A stretch of DNA of 64,000 nt from Petrosia ficiformis (GCA_947044365.1 OX345636.1:22787466-22851465), one strand, 5' to 3'. Shown: positions 1 through 13,900, counted from the first letter of the stretch. Made by a program: numbers and translations. Notes: generated from the letters alone by a model not told the origin.

Positions 1-359
1 ATTCAAGATAAAATGTGTCCGTCAGAAATAGCATTGTCAATTTCGATGTTGTGGTTCCAAGGGAAAGCGGACCTTGTCCCTGTAAGACACCTGATTGATG
101 GTGGAACGTAAAAGTTAAATTGTGAGTTTACATCTTATGTAATTAATAATTGAGTTGTAGGGCTTGGATGACTTTTCCGACTGGAGTGCGGCAATACGTT
201 TATATACATGTCAAGAAATCGGAGCCAGGCCACCGTTAGTGAAAAAGATGAGAAGGGAGAAACTGCCATACTCAATGTCTCAAACTCACTGATCATATTT
301 TCTTTTTTTTTCTTCTTCTACCCTCTTATGCACTGATGATAATGAGATCCCAGTATGTG
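1..359. other. left edge, no feature seen
   Basis: No gene, exon or clear repeat boundary is visible. There is a short pyrimidine tract near 300-320. The decayed reverse-transcriptase ORF on the minus strand may run a little into this stretch. Confidence 0.4.
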
Positions 360-1420
360 CTAGAGACAGGGTTGACCACCGTAATATCGAAAAAAGCTCT
401 CTGACCCAGGTTTCCCCAAAATTCATCGACAGCCACTCTAGTCTTGCGCCATCAGCACCAGCAGAAGAATAGGACAGTGTCTCTCCAGATAAAGATTGAA
501 GTGGTGGCTCTCTGGTAACTTTATGTCACACTTCCTTCATCACACTAGCTGTTAAATCTTGTAACTCATTATGTCACAAAGTGGGAAATCCATCATATGG
601 ACACAAAAGAGCATGATCAACATTAAAGGGCTTACCACAAATACATACTGAAGGGATTTGAGGTGGTTGCCAACCTCATCTAATGCAGATAGCATCTCGG
701 AATGAGCCTTTATCTAGATCAAACCCGTACTCCTTCAAAAGTAAGGCAGACAACCAAACAGATGCACCACGCTCACTTGCAACATCCATTAGCCGCTGAT
801 GGTCACTATCCAGTCTCTCTCTCACAGCTCTCAGCTTCTTTACTTGTGGTCTCTTACTCAAATACTCATCTATACACTGCAACTACATTACTTCAAATGA
901 GAACTCTTTCTCTCGAGTCAATAGACAATCAACAAGAGGTTGAGTAATTGCTAAGGAGGCCTGATACTGACTACTTGAATACTGAGTAGGATAGATTAAG
1001 ATGATCAACAGGGACAGAACAAGATCTAAGGAAATAGGTCCATCTACTATAAACTTCATGTACAAATGCAGCATAAGTGACCTGTGGTTGAGATTCAGCA
1101 ATATCAGACCACAAATCGAAATCTACAGTACAACTCTCAAATTTGCTCTTAATCTGAGACACTGCGAATTCTTCAGTACCAATTGGAGACCCCAGGAGTT
1201 TAATACCATCAGTCCTAATCATAATATCTGACCCTTCAAAACATCTACATGCTCTCTCATAAAACTCCTCTTTTACTAACAGAACTGTCCTACATGCATT
1301 AGGAAAGCAATCATATGGTTTACCTAGAGTATTATTAATATTATCCTACCACCTCCTTAACTCACTCAATTTTCCAGCGGCTCTTGCATTCCAATAATGG
1401 TATTACCATGCAAAACCCTC
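360..1420 (-). pseudogene. decayed retrotransposon reverse-transcriptase ORF (3' half)
   Basis: Read on the minus strand, this stretch translates in shifting frames into the part of a retroelement polyprotein that follows the catalytic YADD region. In order I see SELRRWWDNI-like residues, then FPNACRTVLLVKEEF, then DGIKLLGSPIGTEEF, QPQVTYAAFVHEVYSRWTYF, HQRLMDVASERGASVWLSAL, FRDAICIR, and finally PSVCICGKPFNVDHALLCP, a Cys/His cluster that may bind metal. This block order is one I associate with a multicopy retroelement family in sponges and corals. Stops interrupt it at several places (for example just after FRDAICIR and in the segment after the Cys/His cluster), so it is a dead fragment. 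The retroelement order cannot be fixed from this piece alone. Confidence 0.6.
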
Positions 1421-2129
1421 AATTAACTCTGTGTATTTTATCATTGCAGGACCCTTGTCCAAGACCTGTGACTGGATATAATGTATACATAAAGACACAA
1501 ATGACAAAGAAATGCAAGCCAGGCTCTACATTTGAAGAAAGCATGGTATGAGAGTTTTGTGGTTGTAGGTTCCATTTGTGCATATAGTATATTATATACA
1601 TGTATATCACCATTTTTTTTACTATATTATTGCTGAACATCAATAAAGACTATAGCCCACAAGCCTATATCATGTTATTTGATGTTGTGGAATGTAATTT
1701 TGACATGTAAGATTCTCTATAGGCTGGTAAGACTGTAAGAAGCTACTGTACTGTATGTCCTGTCTTCTGTTGATGGAGAAGTATAAATTTAAAACTATAC
1801 CTAAAGTTTCTTTCTATCTATTTGTAAAATTATTTCCAAGGACATGACAGTTATAGCAGTTCAGTGCAATTGTTTCATTGATAATTAGAATAGAAAAAGA
1901 CTCATATCAAAGTATACATGTTGTTATAGAAATATTTTATGTTCATATAGCTAATGTTCACTCAAACAGCACAAGAATGGAAAAGCTTGAGTACTTTGGA
2001 GAAAGAGGTAAGCTACGGGAACTGTTTGGTAGTACATGTAAATATCTTTTTTTTTTTCGTACGTACATGGATATGGTAACATTGAATGCATGCATCAACA
2101 CACTTTGAAATTTGAATTTAATCTCATAT
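1421..2129. other. intergenic, nothing recognised
   Basis: AT-rich DNA with no exon-like ORF and no repeat boundary that I could support. Confidence 0.4.
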
Positions 2130-2249
2130 TAGTGTTGTTTTAGTTTGACAATAATGACTACACTTAGTTATAGTCATAGCTTATCACAATTTTAGTTATA
2201 GTTTAATTAACTAAAGTAATATTTGGTTTACTAAAAGGGTTTTAGTGCT
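2130..2249. mobile_element. truncated TAGTGTTGTTTTAG-type MITE
   Basis: Starts TAGTGTTGTTTTAGTTTGAC, followed by repeated TTTTAGTTATAG and CTAAAAGGGTTTTAG motifs. Fuller copies lie at 41569-41814 and 44021-44217, and an interrupted one at 13936-14452. This copy lacks the far inverted end. Confidence 0.55.
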
Positions 2250-2664
2250 ATATAGTATTGTATTGTAATGTAATGTACAGTGCTGTATTGTCCAAATAAT
2301 TAACTTGTAAAAATAACCTGCTATACTTGCTGTCTGTCTCAATTACTGTTATTATTTTCCATAAAGCAATACAATCAACAAGCCAAGATAATAACAGAAC
2401 AAAAGCTTCTGGAATATTATGAACGTAATCCAGATAAAGTCCAGGAGTAGTAGTCCTCCAAGAAAATTTAATCAATACTAAATTACAAATTCATCTTATT
2501 TATCACTTACTGTATAATTTCTGTTTTTCTTCTTCAAATTGAATTTTTTTTTTATTACCAGAACAGTGATTCTACATGCATACATGCAGTTGATTTTTGC
2601 TCAATAATTGAAAGCCATAGTGCTCAAATTTATTATTATGATTCTTACATGCCATTGTTTACAA

Positions 2665-3223
2665 TTAAAGGACTGAGCTTGTTTTTCATAATTCTTTCCA
2701 TTTCCAACACTGGTGTCTCTGCTGCAGATATTTTGGCCACTTCACTTTCTGTATCCCAAACTTGGCTCGACATGGAGTACTACTTTTAGCAACTTGCACT
2801 GGGACTCAAAAGTCCCAAGCACTTCGTAGGACTAATTCAAATGCAGTGTTTTCCCTCTTTGATTACAACTGGGGCAAACAACCCCATTGCATGTTGGCAT
2901 CAACTACACCAATGATATAAGGTTTTACAGCAAGAGAAATGTCTCAACTACCCATCAGATTGCATGGGCGGAGTCACTGAAACCTCCTCTTCAAACCCCT
3001 ATTAACATGGGGACACCCCGTTTTAAAATATTCACTGTACTCATTGTTTAGGGCAAAGGGTGGCCAAAAAACCACCAACTTTTTTTTAGCCATTTTCATG
3101 GGCTTATTCCTGACACCAATTACAAACATTTGGAGTGCTTCGTAATGCTAGGAACACACTTCCCAAGTGCATATAGGTCAAATGTCACATATACATGTGT
3201 GACATCAGTTTTCTAAGGGTTAA
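2665..3223. mobile_element. TTAA-bounded non-autonomous element (piggyBac-like), older copy
   Basis: Bounded by TTAA at both ends. It shares most of its length with the element at 34675-35271: CACTGAGCTTG-like start, TTCCAACACTGG, GGAGTACTACTTT, CATGTTGGCA, and an end reading TCTAAGGGTTAA. The left terminal repeat is more decayed than in the other copy. There is no transposase ORF. TTAA targets and CCC-starting ends are typical of piggyBac elements; assignment is by that rule only. Confidence 0.55.
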
Positions 3224-3269
3224 CTTAATTAATACGAGTCTTAAAAGTGTATACAGTAGTAGGATGTAG

Positions 3270-3344
3270 AGTATACCTAGTCTGGTGTTACCACCCCTTC
3301 GCTTGGAGGAAGCGAAGGGGCGGTAACGCCAGACTAGAGTATAC
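3270..3344. repeat. near-perfect hairpin, CTAGTCTGG family
   Basis: Two arms of about 30 bases, from GTATACCTAGTCTGG to CCAGACTAGAGTATAC, close on a short GGAGG loop. The inner arms carry CCCCTTCGCTT and AAGCGAAGGGG. The outer sequence matches the ends of the larger element at 46098-46681, so this looks like a minimal end-only derivative of it. Confidence 0.6.
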
Positions 3345-3345
3345 T

Positions 3346-4076
3346 ATAATTACAAAAAAATGATTATTTTCATTACTATTGTTGTTATCTATATCTGTTT
3401 ATTTGCAACCAAATATCAGCTTCTACCGTATATTATATGCCCAAATAATGTTGAGGTAGATTCTAGCTAAAATTTGATAATAGGAATAACTGTTATCAGT
3501 CCATAGGAAGCTTTAAATTTACAGTAGTCAGTTTGTGTAATAGTAATTCAAATGTTTATGTATAAGTAACATTTTATACATATCGGAATAACAAAAATTA
3601 CAAAATCATGCTTCGAATTGAGCAAATTGATGGACATTTTGATAACATGTGACTATCTTAGTTCCCAATTGCAGTACACACATACAATTACATAATTGTG
3701 TGACATGAAGAAAAGTGTCAGTTATCACAAGCACTAACTTAATCACCAATTCCTATTTCCTTCAAATTCTCCAGTGTGAGGATGATGCAAATAATTATGC
3801 TCTATAGACTCTATAACATTAATGTTCAAGTAACAGATTATCCTTTTGATTTGACTACTAACAGAAGGGACTAAAGATCAGTAACAGCCCATCAATCTAT
3901 CCCAATTGTTTCTCTAATTGTCTCTGTCTACATGAAGACATCATGGGTAAATTTCATTATGTTACTGTAAACAGCATGAACTACTAGTCTGATATCAAAA
4001 TAATAAATGATTTTATTATAAAAATATTATTGTACTCATCATGTACACACGTATTGAAACAAAATACAATGTATAT
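3346..4076. other. intergenic, nothing recognised
   Basis: AT-rich sequence without exon-like ORFs or repeat ends that I could match elsewhere in the window. Confidence 0.4.
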
Positions 4077-4803
4077 GGAGAAAAAAGTATCTCTATGATT
4101 GCTTTGTGGTGTCCAACATTCAGTAAACATGGCTGACTTTCTCTTGTATCAAACGCAACATCCTATTATATATAGTTATTATTTTGATTATCTACTCTTA
4201 TTACTTTTTACAGGATCTTCTAGAACTTTATAGGAATATATTGCATTGAAAACAGTTATTAGTTCCAGTTTCTACGTAAGGCTAACTACAAACAGCTTTG
4301 GTCTGTAGTGCACAAACATGCATCCGTGTTCTATTACGTGCCACACCCATTAATTGACCAGGTACTTCCCTCCCCTGGCCACCTGGAATGACACTGCACT
4401 TTTGAGTTTATAAGGTTGCAATTTTACAAATTCCTTACATTAGAATGGCATGTTCATGTATGTGCGATGTATAGACTTGCTTTCTAGCTAGTTTTAGTGA
4501 CAGAAAGGGACTTGGGTTGATGCCGTGCCTACAGTAATTGGTAAGCAAGGTTGAGGTGACTGTTAAATTGGTCCAGAAAGTTGCAAAGAACCTGCAATCA
4601 GGTGCATCTGTGATGCCACACATCACACTAAGTATAATTATTATGCTTCATCAAGGTGGGTGTGCTTGTAATAATTTTGAATATGTCTCTGGTGGAACAT
4701 TGAAAGGACTTAGCTTACGACGCATACTTGTGTAAGTGACAAGCATAATCGTACATTGAACCTGTTGGAAAGCAATCATAGATATATGGCCCTACAGGCC
4801 ATA
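4077..4803. mobile_element. ATCCCTATGATTGCTTTG-type TIR element, copy 1
   Basis: Left end carries a form of GGAGAAAAAAGTATC followed by CTATGATTGCTTTGTGG. The right end carries GGAAAGCAATCATAG followed by GGCCCTACAGGCCAT, so the ends are inverted repeats. Related copies lie at 20033-20562, 21880-22137, 32667-33060 and 42297-42804. All share an internal CCCATTAATTGA-like block or GGCTGACTTTCTC. No transposase ORF is seen, so it is non-autonomous. It lies just past the 3' end of the alpha-mannosidase gene. Confidence 0.5.
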
Positions 4804-4930
4804 AAAACAGTACAGCAGGACAATTACAAAACAGCAGCATTATTAATTGAACAATTATTCTATAATAACATGTTGAAATGGAGAGGAAATAACATGTTGA
4901 AATGGAGGGGATAGTTGTTACATGTTGGTG

Positions 4931-7900
4931 TTACTTTTCTATAGTAACACTGAAGGTACGTATTTCCATTGGAGACAGTGTAACATCAAAATATGGAGCA
5001 ACCACTGGTTTGAACTGCCATACAGATCCTGAGAAAAGATGTGAGTATTATTGGCTGATGTATTAAATAAGTTCATTAAATTTTATATAAATGTGTAAGA
5101 TGAGGAATTTGTAATGAAGACTATAGTCTGTTCACATTCACGATGTCCTCATAATTATAATGTGACGACTTTATGTAATATAATGTATAGTTTAATGTCA
5201 TAAGGTTAATACATGATTACGGTATACAGTAACTCAATAATGAAGCAATGAATTGAAATTTGACTATTATAAGAAATGGTGCAGGTGAAAAGATTGTCAA
5301 GCTAAAGTCATGAGCATTTTTCTGAGGTCATGGTGAATGTGAATGACCTTTAGTAGTTGCTCTTCATATAGGCATTAAGATTTGACTTCATACATGATTT
5401 TAGCATGTCAATATTCCAGAGAGAAATTAGCATAGAGAGAAAAATTAATCACTTGTTACAAATGCTTGCCTAGCTATTTTCATCTTAACAAAGGTAGACT
5501 TGGCTTCTTTAAAAGATTCATTGAAAGGTACATCATGTATGTTAACACTTATATAGAGTGCACTAGCACATTTATGTCATTTAATCATGATTTTGAATAA
5601 AGCAAACAAGCAGGATAAGTATATGTATAGCTATGTCATGCATAAGTGTACACTGTACATGTGCATACCTGTTTGTTCTGCATTGACAGTCCTCCAAGAC
5701 AACTTTTTAACATCTCTGATATCAGCATTAGCACCTAGTGTAAGTTCTGTCACATCCTTTACTTTAAAAGGCTCAAACAAATCCTAAAAGAACAAGTGAC
5801 TATGACAAGAGATACACAATTACAAAAGCTTTACTCTTGAATCTCATAAGACATTTGCTACTCAGACACTAAACATGACCAGTTTCTACCTGATGATAGA
5901 CATAACCAGTTTCTGCCTATATTGCTGGATGATAGAGTTTCTACCTATATAAATCTAGATGATAGACATAACCAGTTTCCGCCTATATTGCTGGATGATA
6001 GAGTTTCTACCTATATAAATCTAGATGATAGACATAACCAGTTTCCGCCTAACCTATATTGCTGGATGATAGAGTTTCTACCTATATAAATCTAGATGAT
6101 AGACATAACCAGTTTCTACCTATATTGCTGGATGATAGAGCTTCTACCTATATAAATCTAGATGATAGACATAACCAGTTTCTGCCTATATTGCTGGATG
6201 ATAGAGTTTCTACCTATATAAATCTAGATGATAGACATAACCAGTTTCTACCTATATTGCTGGATGATAGAGCTTCTACCTATATAAATCTAGATGATAG
6301 ACATAACCAGTTTCCACCTATATTGCTGGATGATAGAGCTTCTACCTATATAAATCTAGATGATAGACATAACCAGTTTCCGCCTATATTGCTGGATGAT
6401 AGAGTTTCTACCTATATAAATCTAGATGATAGACATAACCAGTTTCCGCCTATATTGCTGGATGATAGAGTTTCTACCTATATAAATCTAGATGATAGAC
6501 ATAACCAGTTTCCGCCTATATTGCTGGATGATAGAGCTTCTACCTATATAAATCTAGATGATAGACATAACCAGTTTCCGCCTATATTGCTGGATGATAG
6601 AGCTTCTACCTATATAAATCTAGATGATAGACATAACCAGTTTCTACCTATATTGCTGGATGATAGAGCTTCTACCTATATAAATCTAGATGATAGACAT
6701 AACCAGTTTTTACATATATTGCTGGATGATAGAGCTTCTACCTATATAAATCTAGATGATAGACATAACCAGTTTTTACATATATTGCTGGATGATAGAG
6801 TTTCTACCTATATAAATCTAGATGATAGACATAACCAGTTTCTACCTATATTGCTGGATGATAGAGTTTCTACCTATATAAATCTAGATGATAGACATAA
6901 CCAGTTTCTACCTATATTGCTGGATGATAGAGTTTCTACCTATATAAATCTAGATGATAGACATAACCAGTTTCTACCTATATTGCTGGATGATAGAGCT
7001 TCTACCTAAATAAATCTAGATGATAGACATAACCAGTTTCCGCCTATATTGCTGAAAGATACTATCTTTCAGCAATATACACTGTAGGTAGAAACTGGTT
7101 ATGTCTATCATAGACATAACCAGTTTCTGCCTAAATTGCTAAATGTTTTTTTTTTTTGTTACTTGATAAGCATAGCCTTGCAATACAAATGAATGCTCAT
7201 AGTGCAGAACTCTGTGATTGGCAAACAACAATGATTATTGATAAGTGAATAACTGCAGACAATACTTGACTGTAATAATAATTATTATAATTATTATACT
7301 GAGATATTGTAGTATTATATGTGTGAGTTAAATAGGTAAAAAACAGTTTTTGGCTTCAATCAAGTGCGTGGAATGAAATAGATGGAGCTAGAAAGTGATC
7401 TTTAATGGCAGAAAGCCTATATAGAGCCAGCTCGATGTTGTAGCAGCCACTACTTCAATTGTACTCAATTTCAAGCTGTGATTCAACAACGATAGCCTTC
7501 AAACAAGATGATTTGTGTTTCCGCATACTCTTTTGCTACCAGAAGTCTTCTAAAAGTAGTGAAACAGCAATCGTGAGTTGTAAAAATTGTCATAACTTTA
7601 TAACCAAAATGTTTGAAAAAGCCTGTCAATGTATAATTTCAAACCTGTTGGTAGCTCGATCGAAGTCTTAATGTTGTCAGTTGTCCATAAATTTTAGTAA
7701 AAGACACACGCACACACACACAGAAAACCCGATTACGGTAACTATCTACTCACACCTATGTAGGCGAGGGTTATACTTATAATTAGCAAAAAAGTGTAGA
7801 GTAGATACAATGTACATATATACACTACCCAATAGTTGTCTACATAATTATAATTCCATATTATAACTTTACTTGTATATTGTAAGTATAAACACTTCAC

Positions 7901-10900
7901 ATTACTATTATTAGGTATGACTATTTCACTAACAGACAGTATACTTACACTGAGAGAAACAGTAACATCATCACTCCCAACAGGATCAGAGGCCTCAAAC
8001 TGGTGATCCAATCGCAAGAGAATCTTATCTTTTTCTAAGTACTCCAATGTCAAGAGGTGAACATTATCAGGTAAGGACTTCTTTAAAGCAGAATACTACA
8101 AACAAAAACAATTTTTTATACACATGAACAAGAGCTAAATCAATTATGATTCAAACTCCATAAATATGTATACAACGCATAGTATTGCATACACTTCTGC
8201 ATATGACACAAGAATTTACATACAATAGTTATAACATGCCTATGAGTGCTATATCACATTTATAATCACTGAGCATGAGGGCCATAGGCCTGAGGGCAAT
8301 GTGATTATAACTCAATTATTATTATTGCAATAACTACATACACCAGACTACACCTACAAAAATAATAACTTTAACAATAGACATTAATATTGCCGTGCTG
8401 TGCAGAACCTTCAATACAGTGGCAAGGATTCTGCACAACATGGTGTTCATCAATATACATGTACAATGTAATTATAACTGGTTAATCAATTGTATCATAG
8501 TTATATATTATTTATTGCAAATATATTCACCAGTTAGAATTAAATATAATTATAATCACTGCTAACTATTATTTTGTTTGTCTTGTTTGTCTAAGAGAAT
8601 ACATGTATGTTTGTAAGTGTAGCTGGAATGCATTCATGCTGGAGTTTAAGCAGGTGTGGTTATAGTTTAGCCAAGATGGTTGTATTCAATTAAAGGTCTT
8701 TGGAAAATTCCTCATTATATTAATTTACTTGTTGCCTTTTGCCAAATGACAGACAGATAATCAAACTAATATACCTCTTCAGCTACACATGGCAATGGGT
8801 TAATAAATGTCAACTCGATTTGTAATATTGATTTTAACACTGCTATGTTCATCATTATAAATCAACAAGGACTACATGTACTATAATCCTGTCTCCTGAA
8901 CCAACTTCAAACAAGCCTCAAAATGTTATTTTTTCATGTAAAACTCTCACTTAGTTTCTATATAAATTACACGAGGGATCAGTGAGCATTTTGAATGCAT
9001 TTATCAAAATTTACACTGTATTGAAGTGAGCATCTTCACACCAACCTGAAGATTATAATTGGTTTTAAGATCATTAAATGACATAGTACTCTCTTCAAAG
9101 ACAAGTTCCGGTTCCAACAATATCATTTCACCAATTAGCCGATGAATGTAAGTTGATGAAGTGTAGTTATCAAATATAACATAGTGCTTTCCTCTGACTA
9201 TTAAGCCATCTCCATATTGTCCAGTCTCATTCAATGTCTCAGCCACGCCTCGATCATCATCTTTAAGAATACGACGATGGATCTGTAATGTGAAGGAAAG
9301 ATACAATGTAAATGAATGTTATGTGTTATGTCATTAAGAATTCAAATCACACCCTTGCTATCAATTTATATTATGTCACACGTTTAACATTTTTAGAGAT
9401 CTTGCAACATTTTTGCAAAATCAGAAGTGTAAATCATGTGAGTAAGTGACCAATGAGAATTTTTGAATTTAGCTTTCCTATGGTAATCACTTCATCATCT
9501 GCTAGGACATGTGACCATACATGTACAATATGAAGGTTTTATTAATTTGATACACATACAGTGGCGAATACAAAGGGGGGTGCCAAGGGTGCTGAAGCCC
9601 CGCCCCCTCCAGGCCTCCAATGAATCTACATATCTTGTTCTGTTTAATGTTACATTATTGAAAAGTCCTGAATGATTGGGTAGTGTAATATCCATTGTTC
9701 TATGTTTACTCACCAATCAATAATTGTTTTCAAACTTTTCGGTAGTTATACAACTACCTTCATCAGTGGTATAATAATAATTACAAAAAACATTCTACTA
9801 TTTATACTACATTAGACTGTACAAGACACTGAGGAGCATGCATGATGTTGTAGAGGTCACATGCACTGTTCTGAGTCACACGCATATGGTTGTGTGTCAA
9901 ACTTGTGACTGGATTGCAGTGTCAGGTAGACATCAGGCAGTAGTCCTTTTCTCTGTTCAGAGCATCTTCCTCTTTGTGTATAAAAGCTGTCCGCACATTT
10001 GATGTAAACAATAGTGCCTTAGCTGAGCATGTAACCTCTACCAACCAAAGAATTGATTGGGCTAACGCCACAGTAATCGATCAACATGCTTTCACACATC
10101 CTCAATGTACAATGGAGTCTTGGCACAGACACAAAGAGGAAGATGCTCTGAATAGACTACTGCCTGATGTCTACCTGACACTGCAATCCAGTCACAAGTT
10201 TGACACACAACCAAATGCGTGTGACACAGAACAGTCTACAACATCATGCATGCTCCTTAGTACAGTCTAATGTAGTCTAAATAGTAGAATGTTTTTATTA
10301 TACCACTGATGAAGGTAGTTGTATAACTACCGAAATGTTTGGTTATTATAAAAACAATTATTGATTGGTAAAAGCAAACATAGAACAATGGATTAAAGTG
10401 ACATTATTTTAACCTCACTTCACATAGGTCTTCTGGAACCTTTACCACTAACATTTCAGTTTCCTTACAACTTTTGCAACATTTCTGTTGTTGATAGCAG
10501 CCATTATGAACATGTCTAGCCCACTAATTAATTATAAATTAATGGGTTGGTCTCCATCCATGTGTTATCACGCATGTAAAAGGAAAGGTAAAAGCAATGC
10601 TTCTGGTCCAACCAGAAAGAAACACAAGAGGATATATAAGGTATTCCAGCAATTATGATCAAAGACAACTTGCTCTTGTTTCTGATCCAAGGTATCGATG
10701 ACTGATAAGCACCGTCAAGTACAGTTCAATCATTAATTCATCAAAAATAATTAAAAGTGACCACACCCCTCATGAATTAATTAAAACTCTGAAAGTTTTT
10801 GCCAGGCATCCAGCACCCACCCTTTCTAAATTCTGGATCTGCATCTCTCATAATTATTTGTTTGTTTCAAGGTGCAAAAACGGTTGCTACAAACAGTCCA

Positions 10901-13900
10901 CTAACTGTCCTGGTACTAAGTAAAAACCACCTTAAATTTACCTCCCTAATATTCAAAACAAACTGTATATAGAATCAGATGATTCCATGAATGAACACAT
11001 ACAAACAGACATACCATTAACTCCACACTACCATCAAACAAACTAGATCCTCCTTGTGACCTGTCGTTTAGTACAGTAAATTGTGTCTTTTTGCTTTCAT
11101 CCTATAAACAAAGTATAGTTAATCAATTTCCACTTATATCCATGTACCCATATACATATATATGTAGTATACTCTATGATATCAGTGATGTCTCCAGGAA
11201 ATATATGAAGTGCAACAATGTGATGTGTAGATGCACCATGAGACATAGTAATGTGTAGATGTACCATGAGTGTGTTCACATGGAGGATACAGGGCAAGAA
11301 ATAGCTACTGGTCACCCAACAATTTAAACAAATGTCCGACCATTTTGAGCATACACAATACATTACATGACAGATCAAAAATCATTAATGACCAAGCAAA
11401 TTTTAGACCTTATTTTTTGCTCTGCAGATACAAACTTGAAAACAACAAAAACAGTCATACATACATGTACATTCCACCTGAGGCAACTCATTTTTCATTT
11501 TTTCATTTGCCTCAGGTGCCCATTCTTTCTTTCTTTCTTTCTTTTCATCTCAAGTCATCATGTAGATATTCCATTTGTGACCAAATTTGGGCATTTTCCT
11601 AACAAATAATTTTGATCAAAGTTACACTTAATCGCTCACTCTTATACAGATGCAGTGTTTCCCCCAAAGGGTGGTAACATGCGCTCCCCCACCCTTTAAT
11701 CTTGCTCCCCCACCCTTTAATCATGCTCCTCCACCCTTTAATCTTGCTCCCCCACCCTTTAATCATGCTCCCCCACCCTTTAATCTTGCTCTCCCACCCT
11801 TTAATCATGCTCCCCCACCCTTTAATCTTGCTCCTCCACCCTTTAATCATGCTCCCCCACCCTTTAATCTTGCTCCTCCACCCTTTAATCATGCTCCTCC
11901 ACCCTTTAATCTTGCTCCTCCACCCTTTAATTTTAAAGCTTATGCTGAAAAACACTTTTTTATAACATTGAACATTGTTAACTACACACATGTAAACGTC
12001 ATGTACCACTGATGCACCCACCCACCCTTAAAATTTATCCTGGGGGAAACACTGACAGATGGAATATAAAACTTATAAACTATTATCTCAAATTTAAGTT
12101 CTTGGACTAGTAATGTATAAAAGAGTGTTTCATCAGGAAAAATAATTCATGCACAGACTGATGTAAGAAAATGTGACGATAAAACAGATTCAGATGAAAT
12201 CCACAATCAAAATTTTACTTAAACCTGTCTTCACATAATCAGTAAAATATAGTGGATTAGTAAAAGATTTAAATAGTGCATTGACGTGTTAAAAGAATGC
12301 TTTCTCAATAGCAGACAGACAACATTACGAAACATGTAAACATGTATACATGTACATATAATTATGGTAACTCACTCTTATATATATCCTACTATTAACA
12401 GGATAATAGTTACCAGCAACAGGAGCTGTGTTGTTATATTTCCAAGTGGGACGATAATTCAGTCTGCAGGGAAAAATACACAATTGTGAAAGACTATTTT
12501 TATGTGTGCAGTATATATCAATAAAAAGTCACCATACAGTACAGTAACTACCTTAGTTCTACTGTCAGTAATTACTGTTTTACTACTGTTATGTTCAATT
12601 GACAAGTACATCAATTACTGTCTCACTACTGTTGAACTACTATAGTGTGGAAATGAAACTACTGAGTAAACCCAGTATTATAATGGTGACTTCTTATTGA
12701 CATATACCGTATATCTCACCCTGTTAAAAAAATAATCAGTTCCTTGACAGAATACAGTAGCAAGTGTTAAATGACAAAGTATGAAGCTATTCACATATTT
12801 ATATAATCATACATAATTTACATTATAATAGGGCTATAACAAATATTCGCTCAGTTCGGATATTACTTTGTTATTTTGGTATTCGAATGTATTTTTACAT
12901 CCAGATATTCGTTTAATGTTTGCGCATGCCGAAAAATCGAACATGTGAAATGCATAAAATGGCCGCAGACAAGTTTCTTGCTCCACATTACGGGTTTCTA
13001 CACCTGTAGAGTACTGAACAGATAGGTTTGGCAGTTGTTATAAATATCTACATCAGTTGGTTACAGCAAAATGGTGAGCTAACATTTGATATTTCACTAG
13101 AAATGAGTTATGATAATATTTCTCTGAAAGAAGCAAATATCTGGATATGAACTATACAAGCAAATATCCAGATACCAAAAACTACTGTTCGTTGCAGCCC
13201 TACATTATATTGAACTGAACAGACAACAGTAAATGCCTTATCATTTCCTAGTATTCATAGGAAAATAAAATAATTATAATTTTATCATTTTGTATGATTC
13301 AACTACAAGTGTATACATGTATGTACATGCAGTATTTGTGCAGGCAGTTGGCATCAATTGATTTATTTCCAATATTGCATGCACACAATACTTTCAATTA
13401 CCCACTTTCCAAGACACATACACTTGTACACTTAATGTACATTATGTATATCTAATAATATCTCAACTTACTTTCTCTTTTGCATATCTCTTCCATTAGC
13501 GTCAGTATACCAAGTAGAATCTGATGACAGATCAGTGTTAAATCGACTTATAATTTCTTTACCAAGACCATCTCTGTAAGATATAATAATAATAATGTAC
13601 ATGTACATGTTTCCAGAAGAAATATGTAGTACTCTGCAGAGGTCTAAAATTGCATACTGAAATTACATTTAATTTGGAGGTTAATACATTAATTAACTGC
13701 AACAAACAACTTAGTTAGTTTAAAAGGTCATTTAACCGACTCAATCTTAGCAGCACGCAATAAACTAACAAGATGATGTAGTTCTATACCTGTCCCAGTG
13801 AGATCAGTTATACAATAAACAGTCTTATAAGCTTGTTACTAATATAATAATCGTCTGTTCACTTAGTAGGTAGTTACATGTAGAATGTCAAGTTAAAGTG

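Larger units (their letters stand above)
9652..10396. mobile_element. Penelope-like element 3' end, folded back as an inverted repeat
   Basis: The right part (plus strand, about 9980-10270) encodes the C-terminal end of a Penelope-like protein, downstream of its GIY-YIG nuclease: [45 protein letters not shown]. The untranslated tail follows with a hammerhead-like core. The left part (9692 to about 9977) is an inverted copy of the tail and the last coding bases (10130-10392), so the whole forms a large snapback. The left arm further contains the reverse complement of 57252-57290, the flank of the second Penelope copy. It lies inside mannosidase intron 20. No reverse-transcriptase domain is present here. 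Confidence 0.7.

Noticed and set aside
6059..7009. 316-codon plus-strand ORF of 22-residue repeats
   Set aside because: Comes entirely from a 66-bp satellite within a mannosidase intron on the other strand; no splice or start context. Kept as a repeat and a finding only.
9495..9716. 73-codon minus ORF next to the Penelope end
   Set aside because: No recognisable domain; overlaps the repeat flank shared with 57252-57290.
11599..12021. 140-codon minus ORF and 120/87-codon plus ORFs of IKGW or PPPFN repeats
   Set aside because: Produced by the 22-bp minisatellite inside a hAT-like MITE.
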